Shown here: positions 25,375 through 34,824 of the stretch, in pieces
Layout of the letters: each line of letters opens with the position of its first letter
Position numbering within the stretch: position 1 is the first letter of the stretch
Assembly: GCF_000758165.1 (NCBI RefSeq)
Contig: NZ_JNUP01000071.1
Coordinates: 74,853-138,852 of the forward strand
Length of the DNA: 64,000 nucleotides
DNA from: Spirochaeta lutea
GTDB taxonomy: Bacteria; Spirochaetota; Spirochaetia; DSM-27196; Salinispiraceae
Direction of reading: 5' to 3'
The notes under the pieces: model-generated
The model's database searches: none
Told to the model about the DNA's origin: nothing
Seen by the model: only the letters and a program-made list of their open reading frames with translations
Program-made: the position numbers and the translations under genes

Positions 25375-26319
25375 ATGACTACCCGCCACGCCCGCCTCCT
25401 GGAGGCGGGTCTCGTTCTCCTGATTATTGCAGCCGGGGGGCTCTCCCTGGCTATGGGCTCATCGGTTACCGACGGGTTTATTCTGGTGTATAGCCGGCTG
25501 CCCCGGCTTCTGGCCCTGGTACTTTCCGGGGCGGGGGTTAGTCTCGCCGGGCTGGTAATGCAGAAGATCAGCCGTAATCCCTTTGCCAGCGGCGAGACCG
25601 CGGGAACCATGGACTTTGCGGCCCTGGGCTATGTCCTGGCTCTGGGGGTCTTTCGAGCCGAGAGTGTGATGGCGCGGCTGTCCCTGGCCTTTATAGGCGC
25701 AATGATCGGTACAAGTATTTTTTTCCTGCTTCTGCGGCGTTTAGGGCGGAACTCTGTGCTCCATGTTCCCCTCTTGGGGATTATGCTGGGCTTCTTGGTG
25801 AACGGCCTAACCCAGATCCTGGCCTACCGTTTTGACCTGCTCCAGGGGCTCTCCAGCTGGATGTTCGCGGATTTCTCCCTGGTTATTGCCGGTCGGTACG
25901 AGTTTCTGTTCCTGGTGGTACCTGTGGTCGCAGGCACCTGGATCATGGGGCATCACCTGACCATCGCCGGTCTAGGAGAGGATATGGCAACGAACCTAGG
26001 GAGCAATTTCCGGCTTACCAGGAATCTGGGACTGGTCGTAGTGTCGATAATGAGTGCCCTGGTGGTGGTTATTGCCGGTCGAATCCCCTTTTTGGGACTC
26101 ATCGTACCGAATCTGATTCTCCGGGGTGTGTCGGATAATGTCCGGGCGGTTCTTCCCTTAACCGCCCTCTCCGGCGCCGTTCTGCTTTTGATTTCGGATA
26201 TCAGCGGAAGACTCATCATCCAGCCCTATGAAATTCCTGTCGGTTTGACCATGGGTGTAGTCGGCGGCGGGGTGTTCCTCGTAATGCTCTCCCGCTGGAG
26301 AGGCAGGCAGTATGGCTGA
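25375..26319 (+). CDS. FecCD-type siderophore permease 1
   Basis: A 314-residue inner-membrane permease of the BtuC/FecCD family with eight to ten helices. RLPRLLALVLSGAGVSLAGLVMQKISRNPFASGETAG near residues 38-75 is the family signature, and VIAGRIPFLGLIVPNLIL is the ATPase-contact region. It starts 10 bases after the binding-protein stop and overlaps the second permease by eight bases. It should form a heterodimer with that protein; YclN is the likely equivalent. Confidence 0.9.
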   Translation: MTTRHARLLEAGLVLLIIAAGGLSLAMGSSVTDGFILVYSRLPRLLALVLSGAGVSLAGLVMQKISRNPFASGETAGTMDFAALGYVLALGVFRAESVMARLSLAFIGAMIGTSIFFLLLRRLGRNSVLHVPLLGIMLGFLVNGLTQILAYRFDLLQGLSSWMFADFSLVIAGRYEFLFLVVPVVAGTWIMGHHLTIAGLGEDMATNLGSNFRLTRNLGLVVVSIMSALVVVIAGRIPFLGLIVPNLILRGVSDNVRAVLPLTALSGAVLLLISDISGRLIIQPYEIPVGLTMGVVGGGVFLVMLSRWRGRQYG

Positions 26320-27319
26320 GATCACCCTTGCCCCCGGAAAAGAGGGGAAGTCCAAGCTGACCAAGGGGCTCAGCCGGCTGGGCTCACCGGCGGTTCTAGC
26401 CGGTTTATTGCTAGTTCTGGTGGGGTGGTTCCTGGTAGACGGTCTGGACGGGTCTACCTGGCGCTACTTTCTCCAGCGAAGGCTTCCGATGGTCGGGGCT
26501 ATCGTATTGGCGTCTTGGTGTTCTGCAGCTGCTACCTTGATGCTTCAAACCGCCGGGGCCAACCCCATCCTATCCCCGGGTATTCTCGGCATCGACGCCT
26601 GGTACATCCTCATCCAGAGTCTGGCTGTGTTCTTCTTTTCCAGCGATGCCTGGATTATTCAGTCCCCCTTGCTTAACCTCGCCGTGACTCTTCCATTAAT
26701 GCTGGTATACAGCACAATCCTGTTCAGCCGGATTCGCAGTACCAGGGGTGGAATGCAGCTACTATTGATCCAAGGGATTATCATGGCAGGATTTCTTTCC
26801 AGTGTAACTAATTACCTGCAAAAGATAATCGATCCCAACGAGTTTTCCCTGATTCAGACCCGGCTCTTTGCCTCGGTGACCAACATCCACGGGCCGACCC
26901 TCTTGGCCGCCCTTCCCATCTTCATCCTCTTACTGGCGGTGACTGCTGCCAAACACCGAACCCTGGATGTGCTGCTACTCGGCCGGGATCAAAGCATCAA
27001 CCTCGGGTTATCCTACGGCAGGGAGCTATTTGTGGTGCTCTCTCTTGTCAGCGGGTTCACCGCCCTTTCAACCGCTGTTATCGGTCCCCTGCCCTTCCTC
27101 GGTCTGGTCGCTGTAACCCTGGCCAGGCGGACATCCCGGGGCTACACCCACCGGGAGCTGCTGATCCGCTCCATGCTCATCTCCGCCCTAGTTATGATGG
27201 CTGGCCATCTCCTGCTTACCAAGGTTATGGGTGGAGTCATCCCCCTACCCCCGATGCTGAACGTCTTTGGCGGCGGGGTATTTCTGCTGCTACTTATCAG
27301 GAGGCCCATGTTTGATTGA
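26312..27319 (+). CDS. FecCD-type siderophore permease 2
   Basis: A 335-residue partner of the previous permease. RRLPMVGAIVLASWCSAAATLMLQTAGANPILSPGILG is the family N-terminal signature, and AVIGPLPFLGLVAVTLARRTS is the cytoplasmic coupling loop. About nine hydrophobic segments. YclO-like. Its last codons overlap the start of the ATPase gene, showing tight coupling within the operon. The N-terminal 25 residues are polar and may be cytoplasmic. Confidence 0.9.
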   Translation: MAEITLAPGKEGKSKLTKGLSRLGSPAVLAGLLLVLVGWFLVDGLDGSTWRYFLQRRLPMVGAIVLASWCSAAATLMLQTAGANPILSPGILGIDAWYILIQSLAVFFFSSDAWIIQSPLLNLAVTLPLMLVYSTILFSRIRSTRGGMQLLLIQGIIMAGFLSSVTNYLQKIIDPNEFSLIQTRLFASVTNIHGPTLLAALPIFILLLAVTAAKHRTLDVLLLGRDQSINLGLSYGRELFVVLSLVSGFTALSTAVIGPLPFLGLVAVTLARRTSRGYTHRELLIRSMLISALVMMAGHLLLTKVMGGVIPLPPMLNVFGGGVFLLLLIRRPMFD

Positions 27320-28067
27320 GGTACAATCCATTTACAAATCCTACGGCGCCCTGCCAGTCCTGGAGGGGATCTCTACCCGATTCTCCCCGGGCACCATCAG
27401 TACGATTTTAGGTTCTAACGGTGCGGGTAAGAGCACCTTATTAAACATCATGGGCCGCCTGCTTTCCCTTGACCGGGGATCTATTCTCTTGAAAGGTCAG
27501 GATATCTCCCAGGTATCTGCCAAGGAGCTGGCCAGAACCATGGCGATTCTGAAACAGAATACCCAGGTCCAAGCCCGGCTCACAGTCCGCGAACTGGTTG
27601 AATTCGGACGCTTTCCCCACAGCCAGGGGCGGATAACCCCGAGAGATAGCCATGCCATTGATCATGCCCTGGAGTTTACAGCCCTGGAGGACATCCAAGG
27701 CCGTCTAATCCAGGAACTCAGCGGCGGCCAACGGCAGCGGGCCTTCATCGCCATGGTCATAGCCCAGGAGAGCCCCCTCATTCTCCTGGACGAACCCCTA
27801 AACAGCCTGGACCTTCGCCACGGGGTCCAGATTCTTGAGCTGCTCCAGCGCCTCCGGGACGAACAGGGTAAGACCATTATCATGGTTCTCCATGATCTGA
27901 ATCTTGCTCTGCATTTTTCCGACCACATCCTCGCACTCAGCCAAGGAACTATTTCCTTCGAAGGCCATCCCGAGGATTTCGCCAGGAACGACCGCTTACA
28001 ACCGGTATTCGGCTTGGAATTCGACTTCCTGCCCTACAAACGGAGAACCCTATGTCTGCATTACTAA
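27312..28067 (+). CDS. Siderophore ABC transporter ATP-binding protein
   Basis: A 251-residue ABC ATPase: Walker A GSNGAGKST (about residues 35-43), Q-loop LKQNTQVQARLTV, signature LSGGQRQR, Walker B ILLDEPL, and switch His in MVLHDLN. YclP-like. TTG at 27312 is the likely start: AGGAGG lies seven bases upstream and the encoded N-terminus (IEVQSIYKSYG) matches the family. The upstream Met at 27267 is unlikely because it lies within the permease membrane segment. It overlaps both neighbouring genes. Confidence 0.9.
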   Translation: MIEVQSIYKSYGALPVLEGISTRFSPGTISTILGSNGAGKSTLLNIMGRLLSLDRGSILLKGQDISQVSAKELARTMAILKQNTQVQARLTVRELVEFGRFPHSQGRITPRDSHAIDHALEFTALEDIQGRLIQELSGGQRQRAFIAMVIAQESPLILLDEPLNSLDLRHGVQILELLQRLRDEQGKTIIMVLHDLNLALHFSDHILALSQGTISFEGHPEDFARNDRLQPVFGLEFDFLPYKRRTLCLHY

Positions 28068-28885
28068 ACACATCCCCGGACCCAACCCCGGATTCGAAAA
28101 AGAGCCATGTTCCCAAGGACGGGGGACACGGCAACGCACATCCGCCTTGGCTTCACACCCTCAAAGTCTCAGCAATCCGCCACGAATTTGACGACACCTG
28201 GTCGTATTTCTTGGAACTGCCCCCGGAAAAGAACCCGGCCCTTACATTTATTCCCGGACAGTTCATCCATCTGGTAGCCCCCGGGGCCCCGGTGAGTAAG
28301 CCCACCGTCCGCCACATGTCCATCGCCAGCATCCCTGAGGACGGCCACCTGCGTATTGCCATGAGTCTGGCATCCGGCAGTCCGTACAAACAGGCATTTC
28401 GGTCCTTAAGGCCCGGACAGTACCTTCAGGTATTCGGCATTACTGGAAGCTTCTCCCTGGCTTCCCTCCCGGAAAAGACCCCTCTGGTCTTCATCGCCGG
28501 GGGAATCGGTATAACCCCCATCATGAGCCTGATGCGCCACATCGCAGATAAACAGCTCAATCATCCCTGGGGCCTCATCCATGTGGCAAATACCCACCTA
28601 TTTAGGTCCGAGATTGATCAGCTCTTCCCGGAAAACCCCAGAATTTACTGTTCCCGGCATGGCATAGACTCTGCCCTGGATAGCCCCGGATTGCCGGCCA
28701 GAGAGGCAGAGGAAAGACCCCAGATCGGAACCCCTCCCCCGGGGCAGGGACACAGAACCTTCGAGGTTCAATCAACCCAGTATTTTCTCTGCGGATCGGG
28801 AGGATTTCTGGCGAGTATAACCCGGAAGCTGCTGGACCGGGGTATTCCCCCGGAATCCATCCGTACAGAAGATTTTGATCACTAG
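28052..28885 (+). CDS. FNR-family flavin reductase, probable siderophore reductase
   Basis: A 277-residue cytosolic oxidoreductase of the ferredoxin-NADP reductase fold. The FAD-binding motif is RHMSIAS (the usual R-x-Y-S with Met for Tyr), the NAD(P) motif is GGIGITPIMSLMRH, and the end is CGSGGF...TEDFDH. No iron-sulfur Cys set is present. A Pro/Gly-rich insert of about 30 residues lies near residue 215. As the last gene of the siderophore operon, overlapping the ATPase by 16 bases, it probably reduces the imported ferric complex to release iron. Confidence 0.8.
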   Translation: MSALLNTSPDPTPDSKKSHVPKDGGHGNAHPPWLHTLKVSAIRHEFDDTWSYFLELPPEKNPALTFIPGQFIHLVAPGAPVSKPTVRHMSIASIPEDGHLRIAMSLASGSPYKQAFRSLRPGQYLQVFGITGSFSLASLPEKTPLVFIAGGIGITPIMSLMRHIADKQLNHPWGLIHVANTHLFRSEIDQLFPENPRIYCSRHGIDSALDSPGLPAREAEERPQIGTPPPGQGHRTFEVQSTQYFLCGSGGFLASITRKLLDRGIPPESIRTEDFDH

Positions 28886-29028
28886 GCCGGGAATAGGGGC
28901 TGGCACGGTGTATAACGGTGGGTTAGAGGCTGTAACCCTTCACCGCGGCGACACTACCAACCGCCACGCCTACACCGGAGGGGAATCCCGGTAAGAACCC
29001 CCTACTTAGCGATATTCCGAGGAGCACC
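28886..29028. repeat. Intergenic region with a partial, diverged copy of the 105-bp element
   Basis: Bases 28928-28960 (GGCTGTAACCCTTCACC, GCGGCGACACTACCA) match the left third of the 105-bp element at roughly three quarters of positions. No right end is seen. A short hairpin GGGTTA/TAACCC overlaps it. No gene is present. Confidence 0.4.
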
Positions 29029-31278
29029 TCAGTTAACATCAAAGAAGGGGATGTACAGCCCCAAGCCCAGGCCGAAATGGTAAAAGGCATTCCCCTGGCC
29101 GTCGGAGATCAACGGGGTGTACTGAACATAGGGTCCTACGGAAATGAGTACACTGGGTCCCCAGGGTGCGATGACCATCCCCAGCTGGCCGCCGATGGTG
29201 AAGGCATTCCGCCAGGTCACCTGATTCAGGGACAGGGCAGTTTCCTCAACAAATATGTATTGCCCCAGGTCGAAGAAATAGAGCATTGAATGGAATCCTA
29301 CCCCGGGGGTAACCTCGGGCATCCATTGCAGGGCTAATCCCACGGGCAGCCATGCCCCGGCGCTCCAGGCTGCGGTTTCAAGGGTTTTTGTTGCAACGTT
29401 TTGCAGTCCCGTAAAAACACCCACATTCCCGCCCAGGGAGAGAATATACTCACCCGTCCTGGCGGTACGGTCGGTTACCGCTTGAATAAGGGTATCCAGA
29501 GAGGCCTGACGGATCTCCGCCAATTCGCCGGAGGCCTTGTCTCGGTATTTTTCATTCTCGGGATCGTAGGTTTCCAGATAAATTGAAATGGTGGAAAGAA
29601 GAGCAGATCCCTTCTTTATGGCGACGGCATTCTCCGGGATGGTAGAAATACCCTCTTCTAGGCTGGTAAAAAGAGCAGTCACACTATCAATATTGTTTAA
29701 GATAAAATCGGTCATGGTATAGACAGCCAGGGAGAAGTTTCCATTTTTTACATAGCTTAGGGTATGCTCGAAGAACCGCAAGAACTGGGGATAATTCGCC
29801 AGATACCGCCGGCTTCGTATGCTTAACCTGGTAATAGAATCCTCCAATGAGACATCCCGTTGTATATCGTGGATCATCGGAATCAACGAGGAGATGTCAA
29901 ACAGCAGTCGGAGAATGTCTTCCTCGGGAATGACCGTTTCGGTTCCGGGAATTATTACCGACCTCAGATCGCTTCTGATCTGATCGAGCTTGGTCTTAAG
30001 TACGGGCCGGACAGCCCCCAGGGTTGTGAGTCCATTCCGAAATCTGGCCATGGCGGCGCGGTAGGTCTGAACAAAAACCGTGGTTTCGCCCCCTTCTCCT
30101 GCGACTTCCTGAACAGCCAGGCCCAGATAATCCTCCTCATTCAAGAGGATGTAGAGCTGATCGACGATCAATGAAAGCATAAAGGTGAATTCATCATCCA
30201 AATCCTCGGACCCCGATCGTAGGATGCTCTGAATCTTTGCAAAACCTGCATACAGTTCTTCCATAAACACCTCGGAATCACTCCGGGAAAACACCTTCTC
30301 TGGTGTTATGTCCGAAAGCAGATACAACTCCAGGTAGCTTGCAATAGCCTGAGAGACATCCTCTACCCCCTGCTTCACTGAAGGAACCTGGAGAAGCGGG
30401 TAGTTAAAAATGCTGTAGGTGATCACGTCTGAGATAAACCGGGATACATCCCGTATGAGCTGGATCTTCAATAGCTGATGGGTATTGAATGCCGCAACCA
30501 GGGTATTCGTCTCTAGGTACTCGATGGTATGAGAAAATACCGGCCCGTTAAAGCGGAACTGGGATAGAAGTGTTATCAGGGTCTGCTTCACCAACATGAA
30601 TCCCTGACGCTCAGCACGCGTTAAGGCAATCTCCCCCAGGCCCTGAAGGAGTTCATCGGCCAGTGAATCCAAACTCCCCACTCCGGCTCTGCCGGGGGAG
30701 GGTTGGGTATAGTACTGGACGAGCCCCGGCATCTCCTGCCTAACCCCGCTAAGCAGGGGAATGAGCTGTTGTTCCGGAATCCCCTCAAAGTACTGCCTGG
30801 TTGTTGAGGGCAGGCTATTCAGAAGGCTTTGAGGATCAAGCCCAGAGGGGTCAGCCTCCCCTAACCTATCAAGTTCTTCCAGGGCGCGTTTCAAGTCTTC
30901 AGGGGGAATGCCCTGCTCTAAAATCAGCGTATCGAAGATGTTCTCTGGCAGATCAAGGTTCCCGGAATCAGGGAGGGGTGTCGGTGTACCCAACTCCGCA
31001 GTCCCGCCATCAACCTTCCAGGGGTACTCTACCGGCAAATTTCCTTGGAATTCGGTATTCCTTGGGAGCCATGGGCTTGCCGCGTCCAAAGCCTCTTGAA
31101 GGGTACGAACCGCTGGGTCATTCCGGAGTACATCATATCTACGGTATAACTCCTCTAGGGATTCATAATCATCCACTTCGATGGTGATGGTATCATTCTG
31201 TGCAGACGCTGGTTGGGAATGTATTGGTAAGCAGACGATTACCGACAGCAACAACATAGTCTTCAGTATCCTTTTCAT
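29029..31278 (-). CDS. Large secreted protein, possible outer-membrane-associated C-terminus
   Basis: A 749-residue exported protein (signal peptide ending QPASAQ). The body is predominantly helical with long amphipathic stretches (about residues 120-600). The last 110 residues are strand-rich with alternating aromatic and small residues (AFTIGGQLGMVIAPWG, YHFGLGLGLYIPFFDVN), and the chain ends in hydrophobic residues like an outer-membrane beta-barrel segment. I recognise no known domain; comparable large helical secreted proteins occur in spirochaetes. It is monocistronic and divergent from the hydrolase gene. Confidence 0.7.
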   Translation of the reverse strand: MKRILKTMLLLSVIVCLPIHSQPASAQNDTITIEVDDYESLEELYRRYDVLRNDPAVRTLQEALDAASPWLPRNTEFQGNLPVEYPWKVDGGTAELGTPTPLPDSGNLDLPENIFDTLILEQGIPPEDLKRALEELDRLGEADPSGLDPQSLLNSLPSTTRQYFEGIPEQQLIPLLSGVRQEMPGLVQYYTQPSPGRAGVGSLDSLADELLQGLGEIALTRAERQGFMLVKQTLITLLSQFRFNGPVFSHTIEYLETNTLVAAFNTHQLLKIQLIRDVSRFISDVITYSIFNYPLLQVPSVKQGVEDVSQAIASYLELYLLSDITPEKVFSRSDSEVFMEELYAGFAKIQSILRSGSEDLDDEFTFMLSLIVDQLYILLNEEDYLGLAVQEVAGEGGETTVFVQTYRAAMARFRNGLTTLGAVRPVLKTKLDQIRSDLRSVIIPGTETVIPEEDILRLLFDISSLIPMIHDIQRDVSLEDSITRLSIRSRRYLANYPQFLRFFEHTLSYVKNGNFSLAVYTMTDFILNNIDSVTALFTSLEEGISTIPENAVAIKKGSALLSTISIYLETYDPENEKYRDKASGELAEIRQASLDTLIQAVTDRTARTGEYILSLGGNVGVFTGLQNVATKTLETAAWSAGAWLPVGLALQWMPEVTPGVGFHSMLYFFDLGQYIFVEETALSLNQVTWRNAFTIGGQLGMVIAPWGPSVLISVGPYVQYTPLISDGQGNAFYHFGLGLGLYIPFFDVN

Positions 31279-31298
31279 AGGTCCTCCTACACCGTTCC

Positions 31299-31407
31299 TC
31301 CTGGGTAAAAGAGTGGAATCGCCTCTGCCGATGACTGAATACTAGGGATGTTGTGTGTATTGATAGATACAAGATATATGGTGCGTTTTGCACTCTTTTA
31401 CGTACTT
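31299..31407. repeat. Diverged copy E of the inverted-repeat element, about 109 bp
   Basis: GTAAAAGAGTG (31305-31315) and CACTCTTTTAC (31391-31401) are perfect 11-bp inverted repeats. AAAAGAGTGGAAT matches copy A, and AGATATATGGTGCGTTTTGCA matches copy B near its right end. It lies between two divergent genes. Confidence 0.7.
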
Positions 31408-31515
31408 AAAACACTGTTCGTAATCCCCGCCAGTGTAACATGGATAATCCCGGGAACTCCTCCATACCGGAATTAAGGAACAAATCTACGACTCCAGGCT
31501 GTTGTACACTATCCT

Positions 31516-32985
31516 ATGAACCGTATCTTTTTATACACAATTCTGGTCCTTCTGGTGGTATCCGGAGCCTCTTTAGGCGCCGAGCCGGTGAAGGCGCTCA
31601 CGGACACCCTTAATCGGGAAGTACCCCTGCTCATGGAGGAGTACCAGGTACCTGGAGTCGCCATTGCGGTAATAAGCCGGGGGGAGATCAAGAGCATCCT
31701 GTACTTTGGCAGCGCTGATCCCCTCTTGAATATGCCCATGAGTGCTGATACTCGGTTTAGAGTGGAGTCTATCTCTAAATCGGTAAGCGCCTGGGGACTC
31801 CTCTCTCTGGTTGAACGAAACAAACTCAGTCTGAACACCCCGGTAGAGGCATATCTCCGGGACTGGTCCATACCCGAGAGCCCCTACGACACCGGCAGCA
31901 TCACTCTCCAGGCCCTCTTATCCAACAGTGCGGGGATGCCCCTGGGCAGCTTTGACAACGAGTACAATCCCCGGATGCCCCGCCCGGATGCGGCCCAGGT
32001 CCTTTCCCAGGAAGCGGTCTTGATGCAGCCCCCGGGCAAAGGCTTTTCCTATTCCAACACCGGTTTTAATATCCTGGAGCTGGTCGTAGAATCCCAGACG
32101 GGCAAGCCGTTTCCGGATGTTATGGCAGAGTCAATTCTGCACCCCCTGGGTATGGAAGGCGCCAGCTACCGATGGACCCAAGAACTGGACAGCACCCTTG
32201 CCCGGGGCCATGATCTGGCGGGCAACCGGGTGGATACCTACGTGTACCCTAACCTCGCCGCAGGCGGACTCTTCGCCGGGGTGGAAGACATCGCCCGGTT
32301 CGTACAGGCAGGTATGGCACCGCCCTTTCATGCCGAATTCAGCCCTCTGTCCCCGGAGATGATGTATACATCCCAAAGCCCCTGGGTCCCCATTACCAAC
32401 CTCTACCGGTTGGTTGCGGATTTCTACGGTTTTGGCGTCTTCGGCGAGATCCTGGCAGATGGCAGCAGGGCAATCTGGCACGGTGGGCAGGGCCACGGGT
32501 GGATGACCCATTTCCACAGTATTCCGGAATCGGGGGACGGAATCGTCATTCTCACCAACAGCCAGCGCAGCTGGCCCACCATCTCCCGCATCCTGAATCT
32601 CTGGACCGAAACCAGCGGCCATCCACCGGTTAAAATGGGCAGAATTATCCACGGGGCTGGACTTCTAGGGGTGCTCACCTGGGTTCTGGCCATCCTGGCC
32701 TGTGTATTGATTGTGGTTGTTTTCCAGGGGATTCTAACGGGCCGGCGCTCCTTCAGACCCTGGACAGGATACAAAGCCGTTTCCCGGAGTCTGGCGGGCT
32801 TGGTGGGAGCCGCGATGCTGACCGGATTGGTCTGGGCGGCAAACCAGCCCTACCTGATGAGCACCAGTCTCTTCCCCGGAAGGGCGGAGCAGGCCGGTCT
32901 GGCCCTGGGGGCCATGGGCATCGGACTAGTGTGCTGGGCTTTGCTGCCTCCGGTTCATCCTTATACCCGAGAGGGATCCCCGTGA
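31516..32985 (+). CDS. Beta-lactamase-fold serine hydrolase with C-terminal membrane segments
   Basis: A 489-residue exported protein of the class C beta-lactamase/penicillin-binding family. After a signal peptide (to about residue 22) comes the catalytic S-x-x-K in VESISKSVSAWGLL (about residue 85), Y-x-N in FSYSNTGFNILE (about residue 180) and the third motif as HGG in AIWHGGQGHGWMTH. The last 130 residues hold three membrane helices. Relatives are mainly esterases or D-amino-acid peptidases; beta-lactam hydrolysis is not implied. Ribosome site is weak (CTATCCTATG). Confidence 0.8.
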   Translation: MNRIFLYTILVLLVVSGASLGAEPVKALTDTLNREVPLLMEEYQVPGVAIAVISRGEIKSILYFGSADPLLNMPMSADTRFRVESISKSVSAWGLLSLVERNKLSLNTPVEAYLRDWSIPESPYDTGSITLQALLSNSAGMPLGSFDNEYNPRMPRPDAAQVLSQEAVLMQPPGKGFSYSNTGFNILELVVESQTGKPFPDVMAESILHPLGMEGASYRWTQELDSTLARGHDLAGNRVDTYVYPNLAAGGLFAGVEDIARFVQAGMAPPFHAEFSPLSPEMMYTSQSPWVPITNLYRLVADFYGFGVFGEILADGSRAIWHGGQGHGWMTHFHSIPESGDGIVILTNSQRSWPTISRILNLWTETSGHPPVKMGRIIHGAGLLGVLTWVLAILACVLIVVVFQGILTGRRSFRPWTGYKAVSRSLAGLVGAAMLTGLVWAANQPYLMSTSLFPGRAEQAGLALGAMGIGLVCWALLPPVHPYTREGSP

Positions 32986-33120
32986 GGCGGGAGAAAAACA
33001 GTCTCGGGTTTTCCGATGCCCGAAACCGGTAATATAGCCAAAATTGGTTAGGGTAAAAGTGCCCTATGTTATGGAAACACCTCCGAAAGTTCGTACAATG
33101 GAATTATTAGGGGGGTGTCC

Positions 33121-34824
33121 ATGGATAAGGCACGTTTTTTCGAATGGATAGAGCGGCACCGCCGGGTTCTCTACGCTGTATCCATTCCATGCATACTCGG
33201 ACTCATGGGGCTAGTGTATCTTTTAGTATACTATACTGGGGGAGTACGCTTTGTGTACTCCCATACCATGTACATCCCCATACTGCTGTCGGGGTTTATT
33301 TTCTTGATTAAGGGCGGCCTGGCTGCAGGCATCCTGGCCGGGGTGCTTTTGGGTCCCATCATGCCCCTGAATACCCTGACCGGGGAGATGCAGGAGACGA
33401 TAAACTGGGTCTACCGCCTGGTATTTTTCACCGGGATAGGGCTGTTCAGCGGGGCGGCGGGGGATTCCGCCCGGGCATTCATTCATCACTTCCGGTGGTT
33501 ATCCCAGCATGATCCGGTTACCTCCCTTCCCAACCGAACCGCCCTCTTTGCCTCCCTAAAACATCGATTGGGTTCCAAACAGTCCTCCGGGGAACCGGGA
33601 TTGAGCTTATTTCTCCTGGAAATCGAGAATGCCCTGGAGCTTTCGTCCTCCTTCGGCTTCGGAATAACCGACTACGCCCTGCCGGTGGTGGCCCGGAGGA
33701 TGAAGTCCGGTAAAATCGCCCTAGAGGTGTACCAAACCGGATCGCGCCAGCTGGGCCTGGTAGTGCCGTGCAATCACTCTAACCATCAGAGCCCCCAGGG
33801 TGCAGCCGCCGCGATTATGGAGGAGTGCCAGGAGGCTATTCAGTACGGTAGAATTCCGGTGCACCTGGATGTGCGGTTGGGCTCGGTACCCCTGCCCCGG
33901 GAAGAAACAGATCCCCGGGTACTTCTCCAGCAGGCTGAAACTGCCCTGGCAGAGGCAGAACAACAAGAAGCAAGCCACCGGGATTATGACGCAGTAATGA
34001 TTCAGGGGATTTCCGAGTCAGTGGAGCTGCTGGGAGAGCTCAAGCGGGCTGTACTGGAGGGGCAGATTGATATGCACTACCAGCCGAAGGTCGACCTTCG
34101 CTCCGGTCGGGTCTACGGGGTTGAGGCCCTCATGCGGTGGAATCACCCTGAAAAGGGAAGCATACCCCCGGGTCGCTTCATTCCCCGGGCTGAACAGAGC
34201 ACCCTCATCCAGCTGATTACCGACTTCGCCCTGGAACGATCCCTGGCACAGCTGGCCGCCTGGCATAAGACCGGTATGGATCTAACCATGGCAGTCAACA
34301 TCTCCACCCGGAACCTGCTACAACCGGGGTTTACCGCCATGGTGTTGTCTACCCTGGAACATCTCGGTATTTCCGGGGAATATTTAGAGCTTGAGGTGAC
34401 CGAGGGTGCCCTGATGATGGATATGGAGCGGACCCTGGAGGAGCTTACCCAGCTTGCCGAGGCCAATTTGGTTATTTCCATTGATGATTTCGGTACCGGA
34501 TATTCGAGCCTCCAGTATCTGCACCAGATGCCGGTGTCCCTGCTCAAGATTGATCAGTCCTTCATCCGACGGCTGCCGAAAGACAGGAGTGCGGGCCATA
34601 TCCTGGATGCAGCGGTGAGCCTGGCGCATAACCTGGGCATTAAAACCATCGCCGAGGGAGTCGAAGACCGGCGGGTATTTGATTACCTTCAGACCACCGG
34701 CTGCGATATGGCTCAGGGGTTTTTAATTGCCCCGGCCATGGATGCCCCTGGTTTTATCCGGTGGTACCAGAGCTGTCAGGGCGTCTGGAAGCCTGGGGAT
34801 CCGGCGAATCAACCCCAGACCTGA
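33121..34824 (+). CDS. Membrane GGDEF-EAL protein, active phosphodiesterase with degenerate GGDEF
   Basis: 567 residues. Three to four N-terminal helices (about residues 15-115, MASE-like), a degenerate GGDEF domain (HDPVTSLPNRTALF start retained, but the active loop reads TGSRQLGLVV), then a complete EAL domain: GVEALMRW (about residue 334), VTEGALM, SIDDFGTGYSSLQYL, KIDQSF and IAEGVED. Metal-binding residues are kept, so it should hydrolyse cyclic di-GMP; the dead GGDEF may bind GTP. I chose ATG at 33121 with AGGGGGGTG before it. Its 3' end overlaps the convergent MFS gene by 71 bases. Confidence 0.85.
   Translation: MDKARFFEWIERHRRVLYAVSIPCILGLMGLVYLLVYYTGGVRFVYSHTMYIPILLSGFIFLIKGGLAAGILAGVLLGPIMPLNTLTGEMQETINWVYRLVFFTGIGLFSGAAGDSARAFIHHFRWLSQHDPVTSLPNRTALFASLKHRLGSKQSSGEPGLSLFLLEIENALELSSSFGFGITDYALPVVARRMKSGKIALEVYQTGSRQLGLVVPCNHSNHQSPQGAAAAIMEECQEAIQYGRIPVHLDVRLGSVPLPREETDPRVLLQQAETALAEAEQQEASHRDYDAVMIQGISESVELLGELKRAVLEGQIDMHYQPKVDLRSGRVYGVEALMRWNHPEKGSIPPGRFIPRAEQSTLIQLITDFALERSLAQLAAWHKTGMDLTMAVNISTRNLLQPGFTAMVLSTLEHLGISGEYLELEVTEGALMMDMERTLEELTQLAEANLVISIDDFGTGYSSLQYLHQMPVSLLKIDQSFIRRLPKDRSAGHILDAAVSLAHNLGIKTIAEGVEDRRVFDYLQTTGCDMAQGFLIAPAMDAPGFIRWYQSCQGVWKPGDPANQPQT

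Noticed and set aside
27267-27311. Upstream Met as start of the siderophore ATPase
   Set aside because: The extra residues are the permease membrane segment read in another frame; TTG at 27312 has AGGAGG at the right distance.
33115-33120. GTG start for the GGDEF-EAL gene
   Set aside because: It lies inside the ribosome-binding stretch of the better ATG at 33121.
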